NCBI GenBank assembly: GCA_028288965.1
Contig: JAQGHD010000005.1
Span: 1 to 47,529, forward strand
Length of the DNA stretch: 47,529 nt
Reading direction: 5' to 3'
Source of the DNA: Candidatus Saccharimonadota bacterium
Lineage (GTDB): Bacteria; Patescibacteriota; Saccharimonadia; Saccharimonadales; JAQGHD01
Both the position numbers and the translations under genes were made by a program. This document shows, in pieces, positions 1-7,375 of this stretch. Numbering within the stretch: the stretch's first letter is position 1; each line of letters opens with the position of its first letter. A model generated the notes under the pieces. That model ran no database searches. It was not told the origin of the DNA and saw only the letters and a list, made by a program, of their open reading frames with translations.

Positions 1-398
1 AAAATAACAATGTTGCCGGGCTGCCCTGGCACAGCCGTGTTGGGGTAGTGCACAACAGCGTGCTGAAGGGCTTTTTGAAAAGCACCTTGATTGACCACCG
101 ATTGATCAAAATTAATTGGTGCCGTGACATTAATCTTATTGATGGTAATTTTTGGAGGTGCATTCTTATCAATATTTGAAGACGCCGTTTGGTTATCCAA
201 TGAAGAGACATGAGCGCGCCGGGAGTACACCCTATAGGCAATCTTGCCGCTGATTAATGAAGAGTTAAAGAAGCCAAATACTGCCAGGGCCACAAGCAGC
301 CCAGCCAACGGTGGTAGCAGGTGCTTAGTAAAGCTCATCCGCACGCGGCTGTTGGCTAGCTCTTTAGATTTTTTGGCAGACTTGGTTGATTTAGTCAT
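1..398 (-). CDS. Sortase, N-terminal part (runs off the left edge)
   Basis: The minus strand is open from an ATG at 396-398 to the window edge (132 codons). Residues 1-26 are basic, about 27-48 form one membrane segment, then comes a linker. From about residue 86 the sequence reads PKITINKINVTAPI and later VPGQPGNIVIF, the usual opening of the sortase beta-barrel just before the catalytic His motif. The His, Cys and Arg residues lie outside the window, so the class (probably D/E-like) is not decided. Sortases cleave LPXTG proteins at the outer membrane face and transfer them to an amine acceptor. A candidate LPNTG substrate lies at 2563-2724. The gene has its own promoter with a -10 box 8 bases before the ATG and no Shine-Dalgarno sequence. 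Confidence 0.8.
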   Translation of the reverse strand, partial: MTKSTKSAKKSKELANSRVRMSFTKHLLPPLAGLLVALAVFGFFNSSLISGKIAYRVYSRRAHVSSLDNQTASSNIDKNAPPKITINKINVTAPINFDQSVVNQGAFQKALQHAVVHYPNTAVPGQPGNIVI

Positions 399-406
399 CG
401 TTATAT

Positions 407-435
407 ATTATAGAACATTTCATGAATTATTGCAA
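407..435 (-). promoter_or_regulatory. Sigma70-type promoter of the sortase gene, leaderless geometry
   Basis: On the minus strand TTGCAA (430-435) is followed after exactly 17 bases by TATAAT (407-412). Only 8 bases separate the -10 box from the ATG at 398, so transcription should start at or within two bases of the start codon. Confidence 0.75.
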
Positions 436-455
436 TACTCTTGCTTCCCTGGAGT

Positions 456-1625
456 CTAATCTGTCACCAGAGCTGGCTCAACAACGTAACGGCGAGTAGT
501 GTCGTTTTCCCATCGGCCATCGCTGTGTCTAAACTTCCGCAGCAATATTACTTCGACAAAAGCTCGCAAGAACACCAATAAGCTCACCCATCTAAACATA
601 TAGATCTGCGGAAAGGCACTCACCACATCCCAACGTTTGGTGCGACTGGCAGTCAAAAAGGTAATGATAAACGTCACAAAAACATCCACCACAAAGGCAC
701 CAGCCACTACTGTTGTACTGTGCCGAGTAATCGCTAAATAGGGTATCCAGACAAGGTAGCTGGCAAAAAATATCAAGTTTTGCAAAATCTGGTAGCTAAT
801 ATAGGCATCGATTGGCGACAAGCGTCGGCCAATTTTATAGCGGACAATGCTCTGTAAACCACCGCGATTCCAACGTGTAATTTGCTTGGTGTAGTCTTTT
901 AACGTCTTAGGGTCCTGGGTGTAAGCCACAGCATTTGGGATAAACTGTACGCTGCCCAGTTTTTTACGATGCAGCTGCATGGTCACATCAAAATCCTCGG
1001 TCAGTGATTTGTTATCAAAATCAACCGCGGCAAACACATCCGCTCTAAAGCAAGACGTTGGTCCGGGAATAACTGGTACTACATTAAGCAATACCTGCAA
1101 CCGTCTATGGATTTCCATACCAACGGTATACTCAAAAACTCGGTACTCGCTGACTCGTTTGCCCGGCAGGCTCCGAACATAGCCAGTTGCGGCAGCATTT
1201 TTAACCCGCAGTGCTTTTCTAAAAACCGAGAAATAATTGGGTGCGAAGGCTCCGTCGGCATCAGCAATATGAATCCAGCGATAGCACTCGGTGAGCTTAA
1301 ATCGTTTAGCGGCCTTGGTAATGGCCAGCCCTTTACCGCTGCGCTGCACCCGAATAACGTTGCCAGGAGGCAAAATAGACTTGGCGATAGCGCTGGTGAG
1401 GTCAGCAGAATTATCGTCTACTACATATATATGTTCACTTTTCATGCCGGCTGCAATGGCAGATCGCAGAGTGTTGCCGATTACTAGTTCTTCATTATGG
1501 GCAGAGATAAGCAAGCAAAGCATTGGCTTGCTGGTCCGCGGCGCCCGAACCTTGGAGGTCTTTTTGACCGCGCGGCGCAGCACATTAACGGATTGGGTTT
1601 TGGCCTTTCGGCGAAACAACTTCAT
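456..1625 (-). CDS. Processive family 2 glycosyltransferase, membrane protein
   Basis: 389 residues. A GT-A domain carries SAHNEE (41-46), DDN (70-72), the DAD metal/nucleotide-sugar motif (122-124), TED (209-211) with the catalytic-base aspartate, and QITRW (248-252), the QxxRW signature of processive synthases. Three or so C-terminal membrane segments lie near 275-299, 304-326 and 341-362. This is the layout of poly-N-acetylglucosamine, chitin and hyaluronan synthases. Its start codon shares one base with the stop of the upstream deacetylase (TAATG), so translation is probably coupled. The pairing recalls NodC/NodB and IcaA/IcaB and suggests synthesis followed by deacetylation of an amino-sugar polymer. 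The actual sugar is inferred, not shown. Confidence 0.85.
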   Translation of the reverse strand: MKLFRRKAKTQSVNVLRRAVKKTSKVRAPRTSKPMLCLLISAHNEELVIGNTLRSAIAAGMKSEHIYVVDDNSADLTSAIAKSILPPGNVIRVQRSGKGLAITKAAKRFKLTECYRWIHIADADGAFAPNYFSVFRKALRVKNAAATGYVRSLPGKRVSEYRVFEYTVGMEIHRRLQVLLNVVPVIPGPTSCFRADVFAAVDFDNKSLTEDFDVTMQLHRKKLGSVQFIPNAVAYTQDPKTLKDYTKQITRWNRGGLQSIVRYKIGRRLSPIDAYISYQILQNLIFFASYLVWIPYLAITRHSTTVVAGAFVVDVFVTFIITFLTASRTKRWDVVSAFPQIYMFRWVSLLVFLRAFVEVILLRKFRHSDGRWENDTTRRYVVEPALVTD

Positions 1626-2521
1626 TAGTGCGCTCCCTGCTGAGCGGTATAGGCATTTATAACCTGGTTTACCGTGGCACTACGCAGCGGACTATTACCG
1701 ATCAGTTTCATTTGTTGCGCAAACTGATCTGGTGTGACGGCGAACTCCTCGTTACTACTATCAATCTGGTGGTAGGTCAGCACCAGCCAACCATTGTGCG
1801 TCCGAGCGGCATCAAGCAGTTTCTGAATATCTTGTAACTTTGTATTTTTACGAATTGAATACGACACAAAGTTCATGGGGTCAAAGTTGGCCTTAGTGTT
1901 AATGGCCTCCAGTTCACTGGAAGCTGGATCGCCCTCGGCATTTTTTTGTGACCGATAATACTTACTAATAAAGTTGAGTGTGTGGGCATTATAAGCGCCA
2001 TATGGCGAAGTAAAATCAGTAATCTTAACTCCGAATTCTTTGTCTAGCAGTTGCTGCGAATCATATAATTCGTGCTTTAGTTGTTGGTCGTCAAGCATCG
2101 TCAGATCAGCGTGACTTATAGTGTGGGCGGCAATATCGTGTCCGGCACTTTGCAAAGAGTGCAGTTGGGCCAGCGACATGTAACCATGGTTACTGAAGGT
2201 GTCGGTAATAATGTAGTGAGTAGTATGGAAGCCATTAGTCTGCAGGACCGGCAAAGCTTTGGTGTAGACCGATTCCCAGCCATCATCAAAGGTTATGGTC
2301 ACAACTGGTTCAGCAAAAGGGGCCAGTGGCTGAGCGGTTTGATCAATAGTGCGAGGCTGCAGAGCAGCCACTTGTGTAGTTTTTCGGGGATCTTTGTCTC
2401 CCGCCAGCCCTTTAACAAATTGAAACGAAGTGAATAACGGTAGCAAAACTACCGCCAAAACAAAAACTGACATTATGGTTTTGGCTATTTTCTGATGAGC
2501 TTGACGCTTTTTCTTACTCAT
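1625..2521 (-). CDS. Membrane-anchored NodB-type polysaccharide deacetylase (CE4)
   Basis: 298 residues with an N-terminal signal anchor (about 12-36). The NodB domain shows TFDD (77-80), HTISH (133-137, the metal His pair), SPYGAYN (172-178) and LTYHQI (about 248-253). In the third motif the usual Arg of the RxxF/Y element is not conserved, as in the other two deacetylases of this window. CE4 enzymes remove N- or O-acetyl groups from chitin-like polymers or peptidoglycan. Start: ATG preceded by a GGAGAAGCT ribosome site. It lies 41 bases downstream of the LPNTG gene and overlaps the glycosyltransferase by one base, so the three genes form one operon. The likely substrate is the product of the adjacent synthase. 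Confidence 0.88.
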   Translation of the reverse strand: MSKKKRQAHQKIAKTIMSVFVLAVVLLPLFTSFQFVKGLAGDKDPRKTTQVAALQPRTIDQTAQPLAPFAEPVVTITFDDGWESVYTKALPVLQTNGFHTTHYIITDTFSNHGYMSLAQLHSLQSAGHDIAAHTISHADLTMLDDQQLKHELYDSQQLLDKEFGVKITDFTSPYGAYNAHTLNFISKYYRSQKNAEGDPASSELEAINTKANFDPMNFVSYSIRKNTKLQDIQKLLDAARTHNGWLVLTYHQIDSSNEEFAVTPDQFAQQMKLIGNSPLRSATVNQVINAYTAQQGAH

Positions 2522-2562
2522 AGCTTCTCCATAATGTCAGAGATTCACGCTTAGGTAGCGAC

Positions 2563-2724
2563 TTAACGATTAGCGTAGGCGTACAAAGCGCCCCACGTCA
2601 AAAGTCCAGCAACAACGGCAATTGCCACTGTTACAATCGTGTTACCACCGGTGTTAGGCAGTACTACTGCACCAGCTACTACGCTGGAGGTTGTAGCACC
2701 TAGAACTTGTCCTGTACCACTCAT
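2563..2724 (-). CDS. Mini LPNTG-motif sortase substrate (53 residues)
   Basis: Reads MSGTGQVLGATTSSVVAGAV, then VLPNTGG, a hydrophobic segment of about 20 residues and a short tail ending YANR. LPNTG (residues 22-26), a membrane helix and a positive end make a textbook sortase sorting signal, but there is no N-terminal signal peptide and only about 21 residues precede the motif. A sortase cut after Thr would release a wall-linked peptide of about 25 residues. GQVLG-type spacers before LPXTG occur in other CPR surface proteins (recollection). AGGAAGTT lies just before the ATG. It heads the operon with the deacetylase and glycosyltransferase and is driven by the best promoter in the window, which suggests an abundant product. 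Confidence 0.8.
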   Translation of the reverse strand: MSGTGQVLGATTSSVVAGAVVLPNTGGNTIVTVAIAVVAGLLTWGALYAYANR

Positions 2725-2762
2725 AACTTCCTCACTTCTTATTGTTACTAAAATACCAGCAA

Positions 2763-2791
2763 ATTATAAACTCTGTAGGCTTTTATGTCAA
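2763..2791 (-). promoter_or_regulatory. Perfect consensus sigma70 promoter of the LPNTG operon
   Basis: TTGACA (2786-2791), a spacer of exactly 17 bases, and TATAAT (2763-2768) on the minus strand. The predicted start is near 2756, giving a leader of about 32 bases with an AGGA ribosome site. Both hexamers match the consensus fully. Confidence 0.9.
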
Positions 2792-2881
2792 GCATTAAAT
2801 TATATTTTTGTTCTTTACGCAATTTCATGTGTTGTTAATGTTTTTGCTTATGCTTACCCCTGATGAGTATCTGTCTAAAAT

Positions 2882-2910
2882 TTGACAAATCTAACGAATA
2901 AATGTAGAGT
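2882..2910 (+). promoter_or_regulatory. Sigma70 promoter of the multi-domain deacetylase operon
   Basis: TTGACA (2882-2887), 17-base spacer, TAGAGT (2905-2910). Predicted start near 2917. It is divergent from the LPNTG promoter, with about 90 AT-rich bases between the two -35 boxes, room for a shared regulator. Confidence 0.75.
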
Positions 2911-2953
2911 AACAATTAATTACATATAACTGGTGGGCAGTGGAGCGTGGTAC

Positions 2954-4942
2954 ATGATCAAGAAATTTGCCCTCTTTTTATCAACTATTTTCATAAGTTT
3001 AGCCTCTTTGTTACCGCTGGCGACGGCAACTGCTGCCGGCCCTAACTTAATCGTTAACCCATCTGTTGAAATTGCTAGTGGCACCCAGCCAACTGGCTGG
3101 AATCAGGACGTATGGGGCAAGAACACCACTACTTTCTCGCATAACACTGCCGAAGGCCACAGCGGCACTAAAAGCCTGTACATAAACATGACCAAGCGAA
3201 CGGGTGGTGATGCTAAATGGTATTTCACTAATGTACCGGTTAAACCAAACACCTCCTACACCTATAGCGAATTTTATGAATCAAACATTAAGACAGAGAT
3301 TGACGTAGCTTACACGACTGCGGCCAACACTGTTTCCTATAATAGCCTGGGAACTCCTGCAGCCGCCCCTACCTGGACTGCGGCCACCACCACCTTCACC
3401 ACCCCGGCTAATGTCCAAAGCTTGAGTGTTATGCACATCATCAACCGAGTTGGTTGGGTACAGACCGATGACTTTAGCCTGGTAGAAGGAACTGGTGTGG
3501 TCACACCACCAACCGCGCCGAGCGTCTCTATTACTGCACCTGTTGCCAACGCTACTGTAAGTGGCGCTGTAAACATTGATGCCAACGCCAGTGATGCCGT
3601 CGGCGTAGCCGGTGTCCAGTTCAAGCTTGATAACACCGCTTTAGGCGCCGAAGATACCACCGCCCCTTATGGCGTTAACTGGAACACCATTTCTGCCACC
3701 AACGGCACACACACCCTAACGGCTACCGCCCGAAACTCCAGTGGCCTCACGGCTACTGCCACCGAGACCGTCACCGTTCAAAACAATGTGGTTACTCCTC
3801 CGGGCAATAACCTTATCCTCAACTCATCACTCGAGACCACCAATGGTACCGCCCCAGCCAGCTGGTTATCCAGCAATTGGGGCAACAACACTTCTGCCTT
3901 TAGCTATCTAAACACCGGCCACACCGGTAGTCACAGCGTACGAGTTGACACGACCGCTTACACAGGTGGCGCTGCCAACTGGTACTACGCAGAGATTCCA
4001 GTGAGTAGCGGCAAAACGTACAAGTACGAGAACTGGTACCAAAGCAACGTTGATACCGAAGTTGATGCGGAAGTTACCATGACCGATGGCAGCGTCCAGT
4101 ACTTTTGGCTTGGCACCGTGCTCACCAATACTAATTGGACAAAATACAGCACCACCTTCACCCCACCTGCCGGCGCCAAAAGCATAGCCATTTACCAACT
4201 CCTAGCTAAGAAAGGCTACGTCGTTAGTGACGATTATTCCCTAAGCGAATACACACCCCTACCGCTAAACCGAGGCCTGGTAACTGTGACATTTGACGAT
4301 GGTTGGGCCAATCAGTACACCAACGCCTACCCGCTGCTACAGAAGTACGGACTGAATGCTGCGTTTTATATCATCTCGGGTGAGTTGGCTAACCAGCCAG
4401 ATTATATGAGCGGCAATCAAATATTGGCCCTAAGAAATAGCGGTAACGAAATTGGCTCGCACACCATTTCTCACCCCGACTTGACCACCAAGACCGTCGC
4501 CCAAATCACCAACGAAATGTCCCAGAGCCAGACCACATTACAGAATCTGCTGGGCCAACCAGTCACTGATTTTGCCTACCCATACGGTGCCTATAACGCC
4601 ACCACCATTGGCATCGGTAAGCAATATTACCAAAGCCAACGCAGCGTGAATGCCGGCTACAACACTAAAGAGAACTGGGACATCACTACGCTCAAGATCC
4701 ATGAAGTTGACAGCAACATCTCTCAGGCACAAGTCCAAGGCTGGATAGATGGCGCTATTGCCCAGAAGGCCTGGTTGATCTTGGTCTATCATGAGGTTGC
4801 TACCAAGCCCGTTGATCCAACTGACGCGCTATACACCACCCAGCCCTCAGACCTTGATGCCGAGCTGGCCTACCTTAAGAATTCTGGCGTAACGGTTAAA
4901 ACGGTTAACCAAGCGCTCAATGAAATTCTTCCGCAACTATAA
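2954..4942 (+). CDS. Secreted multi-domain polysaccharide deacetylase (CBM-like, Ig-like, CBM-like, NodB)
   Basis: 662 residues from the ATG at 2954. An in-frame GTG at 2933 is less likely because the signal peptide starts with MIKKFALFLST. Order: signal peptide (1-28), carbohydrate-binding-like beta-sandwich (about 30-175, opening PNLIVNPSVE), Ig-like repeat (about 189-280, SITAPVANATVSG), a second beta-sandwich (about 284-432) and a C-terminal NodB domain with TFDDGW (about 446), HTISH (about 502), YPYGAYN (about 542) and LVYHEV (about 611). The second sandwich plus NodB is a close paralogue of the protein at 8932-10344 but has no dockerin. It should act outside the cell on a GlcNAc-containing polymer. 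The next gene starts within its last codons. Confidence 0.88.
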   Translation: MIKKFALFLSTIFISLASLLPLATATAAGPNLIVNPSVEIASGTQPTGWNQDVWGKNTTTFSHNTAEGHSGTKSLYINMTKRTGGDAKWYFTNVPVKPNTSYTYSEFYESNIKTEIDVAYTTAANTVSYNSLGTPAAAPTWTAATTTFTTPANVQSLSVMHIINRVGWVQTDDFSLVEGTGVVTPPTAPSVSITAPVANATVSGAVNIDANASDAVGVAGVQFKLDNTALGAEDTTAPYGVNWNTISATNGTHTLTATARNSSGLTATATETVTVQNNVVTPPGNNLILNSSLETTNGTAPASWLSSNWGNNTSAFSYLNTGHTGSHSVRVDTTAYTGGAANWYYAEIPVSSGKTYKYENWYQSNVDTEVDAEVTMTDGSVQYFWLGTVLTNTNWTKYSTTFTPPAGAKSIAIYQLLAKKGYVVSDDYSLSEYTPLPLNRGLVTVTFDDGWANQYTNAYPLLQKYGLNAAFYIISGELANQPDYMSGNQILALRNSGNEIGSHTISHPDLTTKTVAQITNEMSQSQTTLQNLLGQPVTDFAYPYGAYNATTIGIGKQYYQSQRSVNAGYNTKENWDITTLKIHEVDSNISQAQVQGWIDGAIAQKAWLILVYHEVATKPVDPTDALYTTQPSDLDAELAYLKNSGVTVKTVNQALNEILPQL

Positions 4943-5822
4943 ATACCAGTACGATCAAAAAGTTTCTTATCCCCGTCAGGTAGTCTTGAGCTTCTTGTTT
5001 GTTACTTTTCTACTGATCAGTTCAGCTAATTTCATATTGATTCAAGGACGATTAACTAACCCCTTGTTTGAGCTAGCCCTCCCTTGGGAGCATTCCACTA
5101 CCAGCAGCCAAGATGGCCAAGTCAAAGGCGTTAAGTCCAACCCTAATAAATCTACCAAAAGCAGCCCTGTCACTGGATCTGGCTCAAGTAAAACTTCAGG
5201 TACTGGCACCTCACCCAGCTCCAACGGTCCGGTGGATTTTAAGCACTTGGGTATCATCACTACCTATTTTTGGGCCGGCGAAGATGCCACAGGCGCTAAC
5301 GGTCATATCCCTAACGCCGCCAGTGCCTGGGACGAGCAATGGTCCACACACTACGGCGGTATTGATAATCCTGCCAGCCGAAATGGATACTTTCCGGCTA
5401 GTTTCACCCCTAAAGAAAATCCCTTCTACTTTGCCCTGCCATATAATGACTACGATGCTAAAGGCAAACGCAAAAGTACGGCTGGTTCTTGTCTAAATAG
5501 CGGCGACACCTCTGTTGCAGCTTATTCGTGGTGCAAAAATACCTGGATTGCCATTCGCCATAACGGCAAGGTTGCCTACGCTCAGTGGGAAGATGTTGGA
5601 CCCTTTCAAGAAGATGATTTTAACTATGTATTCGGCACCGCCCCGCCCAAAAATACTCGGGACGCCAAGGCCGGATTAGATGTTTCGCCCGCCTTGCGCA
5701 GTTACTTTGGCATGCAGGATGTTGATACGTGCGACTGGTCTTTTGTGCCGGCTAGCAGCGTGCCAACCGGCCCCTGGAAGCAAATCGTCACTACCAGTAA
5801 GGGTACGCCAGTAACTCAGTAG
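4920..5822 (+). CDS. Membrane-anchored extracellular protein with a double-psi-beta-barrel-like domain
   Basis: 300 residues. A short basic cytoplasmic N-terminus, one membrane helix (about 20-41), a Ser/Thr/Gly/Lys-rich linker (about 60-105) and an extracellular domain. The C-terminal stretch NGKVAYAQWEDVGPF, then AGLDVSPALRSYFGM and CDWSFV, resembles RlpA/expansin/3D-type barrels, in which a conserved Asp-containing VGPF-like loop and a DLSP..A.. motif form the site. The assignment is from motif memory and could be wrong. The start overlaps the deacetylase by 23 bases and has no clear ribosome site, so it probably relies on coupling. A cell-wall role fits the context. Confidence 0.6.
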   Translation: MKFFRNYKYQYDQKVSYPRQVVLSFLFVTFLLISSANFILIQGRLTNPLFELALPWEHSTTSSQDGQVKGVKSNPNKSTKSSPVTGSGSSKTSGTGTSPSSNGPVDFKHLGIITTYFWAGEDATGANGHIPNAASAWDEQWSTHYGGIDNPASRNGYFPASFTPKENPFYFALPYNDYDAKGKRKSTAGSCLNSGDTSVAAYSWCKNTWIAIRHNGKVAYAQWEDVGPFQEDDFNYVFGTAPPKNTRDAKAGLDVSPALRSYFGMQDVDTCDWSFVPASSVPTGPWKQIVTTSKGTPVTQ

Positions 5823-5842
5823 CTATTGGTAGCCCATAATGC

Positions 5843-5860
5843 TATAATCACCCCTGTTTA
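5843..5860 (+). promoter_or_regulatory. tRNA operon promoter with C-rich start region
   Basis: TATAAT (5843-5848) followed by CA and CCCCTGTTTA. There is no convincing -35 box. The same block follows the -10 box at 12040, 15067 and, on the minus strand, 47408, always ahead of a tRNA gene. Confidence 0.65.
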
Positions 5861-5862
5861 AT

Positions 5863-5894
5863 CCCCAACGTAAATGCAAGCATTTCTGCCGGGG
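5863..5894 (+). repeat. tRNA-leader hairpin H1
   Basis: CCCC (5863-5866) pairs with GGGG (5891-5894). An inner stem AAATG (5872-5876) / CATTT (5881-5885) has a CAAG loop. It is followed by ACCCCATAT and then tRNA-Gly. One of three related hairpins in this operon. Confidence 0.65.
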
Positions 5895-5903
5895 ACCCCA
5901 TAT

Positions 5904-5978
5904 GCGGGATTCGTATAACGGCTAATATGTCAGTTTTCCAAACTGAAGACGGGGTTTCGACTACCCCATCCCGCACCA
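5904..5978 (+). tRNA. tRNA-Gly (anticodon TCC)
   Basis: Cloverleaf: acceptor GCGGGAT / ATCCCGC, anticodon arm TCAGT-TTTCCAA-ACTGA with TCC at 5937-5939, T arm GGGGT-TTCGACT-ACCCC, discriminator A and an encoded CCA (5976-5978). The D stem GTAT/ATAT contains one G-U pair. Confidence 0.93.
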
Positions 5979-5983
5979 CGCTA

Positions 5984-6015
5984 CCCCATCGCAAATGCAG
6001 ACATTTGCAATGGGG
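5984..6015 (+). repeat. Inter-tRNA hairpin H2
   Basis: CCCCAT (5984-5989) pairs with ATGGGG (6010-6015). After one C-A mismatch, GCAAATG pairs with CATTTGC around a CAGA loop. The 13 pairs and the shared AAATG-CAGA-CATTT tip make it the strongest of the three hairpins. Confidence 0.75.
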
Positions 6016-6030
6016 GCCCCCAAGTTCTCC

Positions 6031-6058
6031 CCGCTGTAAATGCAGACATTTCCAGCGG
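6031..6058 (+). repeat. tRNA-leader hairpin H3
   Basis: CCGCTG (6031-6036) pairs with CAGCGG (6053-6058). The tip AAATG-CAGA-CATTT is the same as in H2. The lower stem differs in sequence from H2 but stays paired. It is followed by TGACCCCATA and tRNA-Arg. Confidence 0.7.
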
Positions 6059-6072
6059 TGACCCCATACCGT

Positions 6073-6149
6073 GCCCCGGTAGCTCAGCTGGATAGAGCAG
6101 GAGACTTCTAAGCTCAAGGTCGTAGGTTCGAGTCCTACCCGGGGTACCA
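6073..6149 (+). tRNA. tRNA-Arg (anticodon TCT), weak anticodon stem
   Basis: Acceptor GCCCCGG / CCGGGGT (a G1-U72 wobble), D arm GCTC/GAGC, T arm GTAGG-TTCGAGT-CCTAC, discriminator A, encoded CCA (6147-6149). The anticodon loop is CTTCTAA, hence TCT. The anticodon stem GGAGA/GCTCA has only three central Watson-Crick pairs: 27-43 is G-A and 31-39 is A-G. Confidence 0.88.
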
Positions 6150-6162
6150 AGCATAAGCATTT

Positions 6163-6447
6163 TTATCCTATGAATATTGGCAATGCAGCAACAACCCACA
6201 CTAGTACAGCAGGAATTAAGTAGCCGTAATATGAAATCTTTTCTGAATTAAGTTTATTTCTTAACAAGAAACTCGTACTTACGCCCACAATCCCAATAAA
6301 TGGTATACCAAAAATAACTACTATTATGTAATGGATTCCCACTGCCATATTTCCCGCATTGGAACTTGTGTGGTCATAAATGTATCCGAATAAAATAACC
6401 GCAGGAAAAGGGCTAATAATGAGGAGGAATTTTTTAAGGTTATTCAT
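6163..6447 (-). CDS. Small membrane protein, unknown function
   Basis: 94 residues with three predicted membrane segments (about 7-24, 35-61 and 74-92). No recognisable family. It lies on the strand opposite the tRNA operon, ending 13 bases after tRNA-Arg, and no clear Shine-Dalgarno sequence precedes its ATG. Its base composition is visibly more AT-rich than the surface genes to its left, like the three genes that follow. The reading frame and clean membrane pattern support a real gene; the function is unknown. Confidence 0.55.
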   Translation of the reverse strand: MNNLKKFLLIISPFPAVILFGYIYDHTSSNAGNMAVGIHYIIVVIFGIPFIGIVGVSTSFLLRNKLNSEKISYYGYLIPAVLVWVVAALPIFIG

Positions 6448-6500
6448 CTTTATTAAATCTATTAACTAATGGCAATATCTTAGCATAAGTTGATTAAAAT

Positions 6501-6529
6501 GGTTCTAACTTCGTCTATGATGCTGTACC
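6501..6529 (+). repeat. 29-base intergenic repeat, copy 1
   Basis: Begins GGTTCTAACTTCGT and ends GCTGTACC, with 7 bases between. The same two flanks with the same spacing recur at 7299-7327, around a different 7-base core. Both copies lie just upstream of AT-rich unknown genes. Confidence 0.6.
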
Positions 6530-6601
6530 GCATGAGATTTAATTAATAGGCGTCAGAACCGGCCTTTCTTTTACTTGCTTGTATAGTGCTATGATTACTT
6601 T

Positions 6602-7294
6602 ATGACCACTGGAAGCATCATCTGGCTGCTAATACTTCTTGGGTTATCAGGAGCGTACTACCGGTTTATCTCCCGTGGAAGAACATACGGCTACCAAGCT
6701 CTAGCATCACGAACCAACCAGCTTCTAGAGCAAGGGGTGAATCAAGTCTGGCTTCTATACGGTGACAAAGGAGTGGGCTTCAACATAAATCTCAGCCACA
6801 CCTCCGTTTGGACATTGCTTAATACAGGTTTCTTGGCGTACATATCCGATGGAAAATTTGTCATTGAATACCCCTGGTGGAATAAAATGAAGCCTATGTT
6901 CGACAATGGTAATGCACAGCTCAATCCAAGATCCGCGATAGTCTTATACAATAGAAAAGCATATCCGGCAGTGAAAATAGGCCATCAATCATATGTTGTC
7001 ACCGCCATGAATTTACAAAATGTATCTGACATTAAACAGCGGCTAAACTTTAAGGGCCATGCAGACGCCGAAACGCTGCTCAGGGATTTTATGAATTCCC
7101 TCACTACTTCCCAGATATCGATCAGTAGTGTTGCTTATGAACAACCTAGAGAGTCGCAACCTATTATCAATTCTAGGCTATCTCTACTAAAAATTATCCG
7201 CGGTACATTCCTCTACATCTTATTGCCCTGCTTGATACTAACGGCGGCTACGGTACTATGGGCAATCCTTACTAAGCAACCTGCATTTCGGTGA
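6602..7294 (+). CDS. Unknown protein with a membrane helix at each end
   Basis: 230 residues. Hydrophobic helices lie at about 4-21 and 205-225, with a mixed soluble region between them, so a protein anchored at both ends is likely. No domain recognised. TATGAT (6590-6595) stands exactly 6 bases before the ATG and no Shine-Dalgarno site is present, so the mRNA is probably leaderless. It belongs to the AT-rich block downstream of the tRNA operon. Adjacent genes give no hint of function. Confidence 0.65.
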   Translation: MTTGSIIWLLILLGLSGAYYRFISRGRTYGYQALASRTNQLLEQGVNQVWLLYGDKGVGFNINLSHTSVWTLLNTGFLAYISDGKFVIEYPWWNKMKPMFDNGNAQLNPRSAIVLYNRKAYPAVKIGHQSYVVTAMNLQNVSDIKQRLNFKGHADAETLLRDFMNSLTTSQISISSVAYEQPRESQPIINSRLSLLKIIRGTFLYILLPCLILTAATVLWAILTKQPAFR

Positions 7295-7298
7295 ATTT

Positions 7299-7327
7299 GG
7301 TTCTAACTTCGTGCACTAAGCTGTACC
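7299..7327 (+). repeat. 29-base intergenic repeat, copy 2
   Basis: The same 14-base left and 8-base right flanks as at 6501-6529, with a different 7-base core (GCACTAA). A looser third relative starts near 8056 (GGTTCTAATCTG, later CCAATTCG). Confidence 0.6.
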
Positions 7328-7375
7328 AATTCGTTTATGCTTTTTATTTAGCGTATTTCTTAGATAATTACTATT

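Noticed and set aside
5863-6058. CRISPR-like array of short repeats.
   Set aside because: Only three units, each a self-complementary hairpin with variable stem and no uniform spacers. No cas genes are present.
5848-6199. Minus-strand reading frames across the Gly/Arg tRNA region (with VGLEPTT/RTRTYDLE-like sequence).
   Set aside because: They are reverse readings of the tRNA-Arg T arm and of the repeated hairpins. The tRNA cloverleaves explain the sequence fully.
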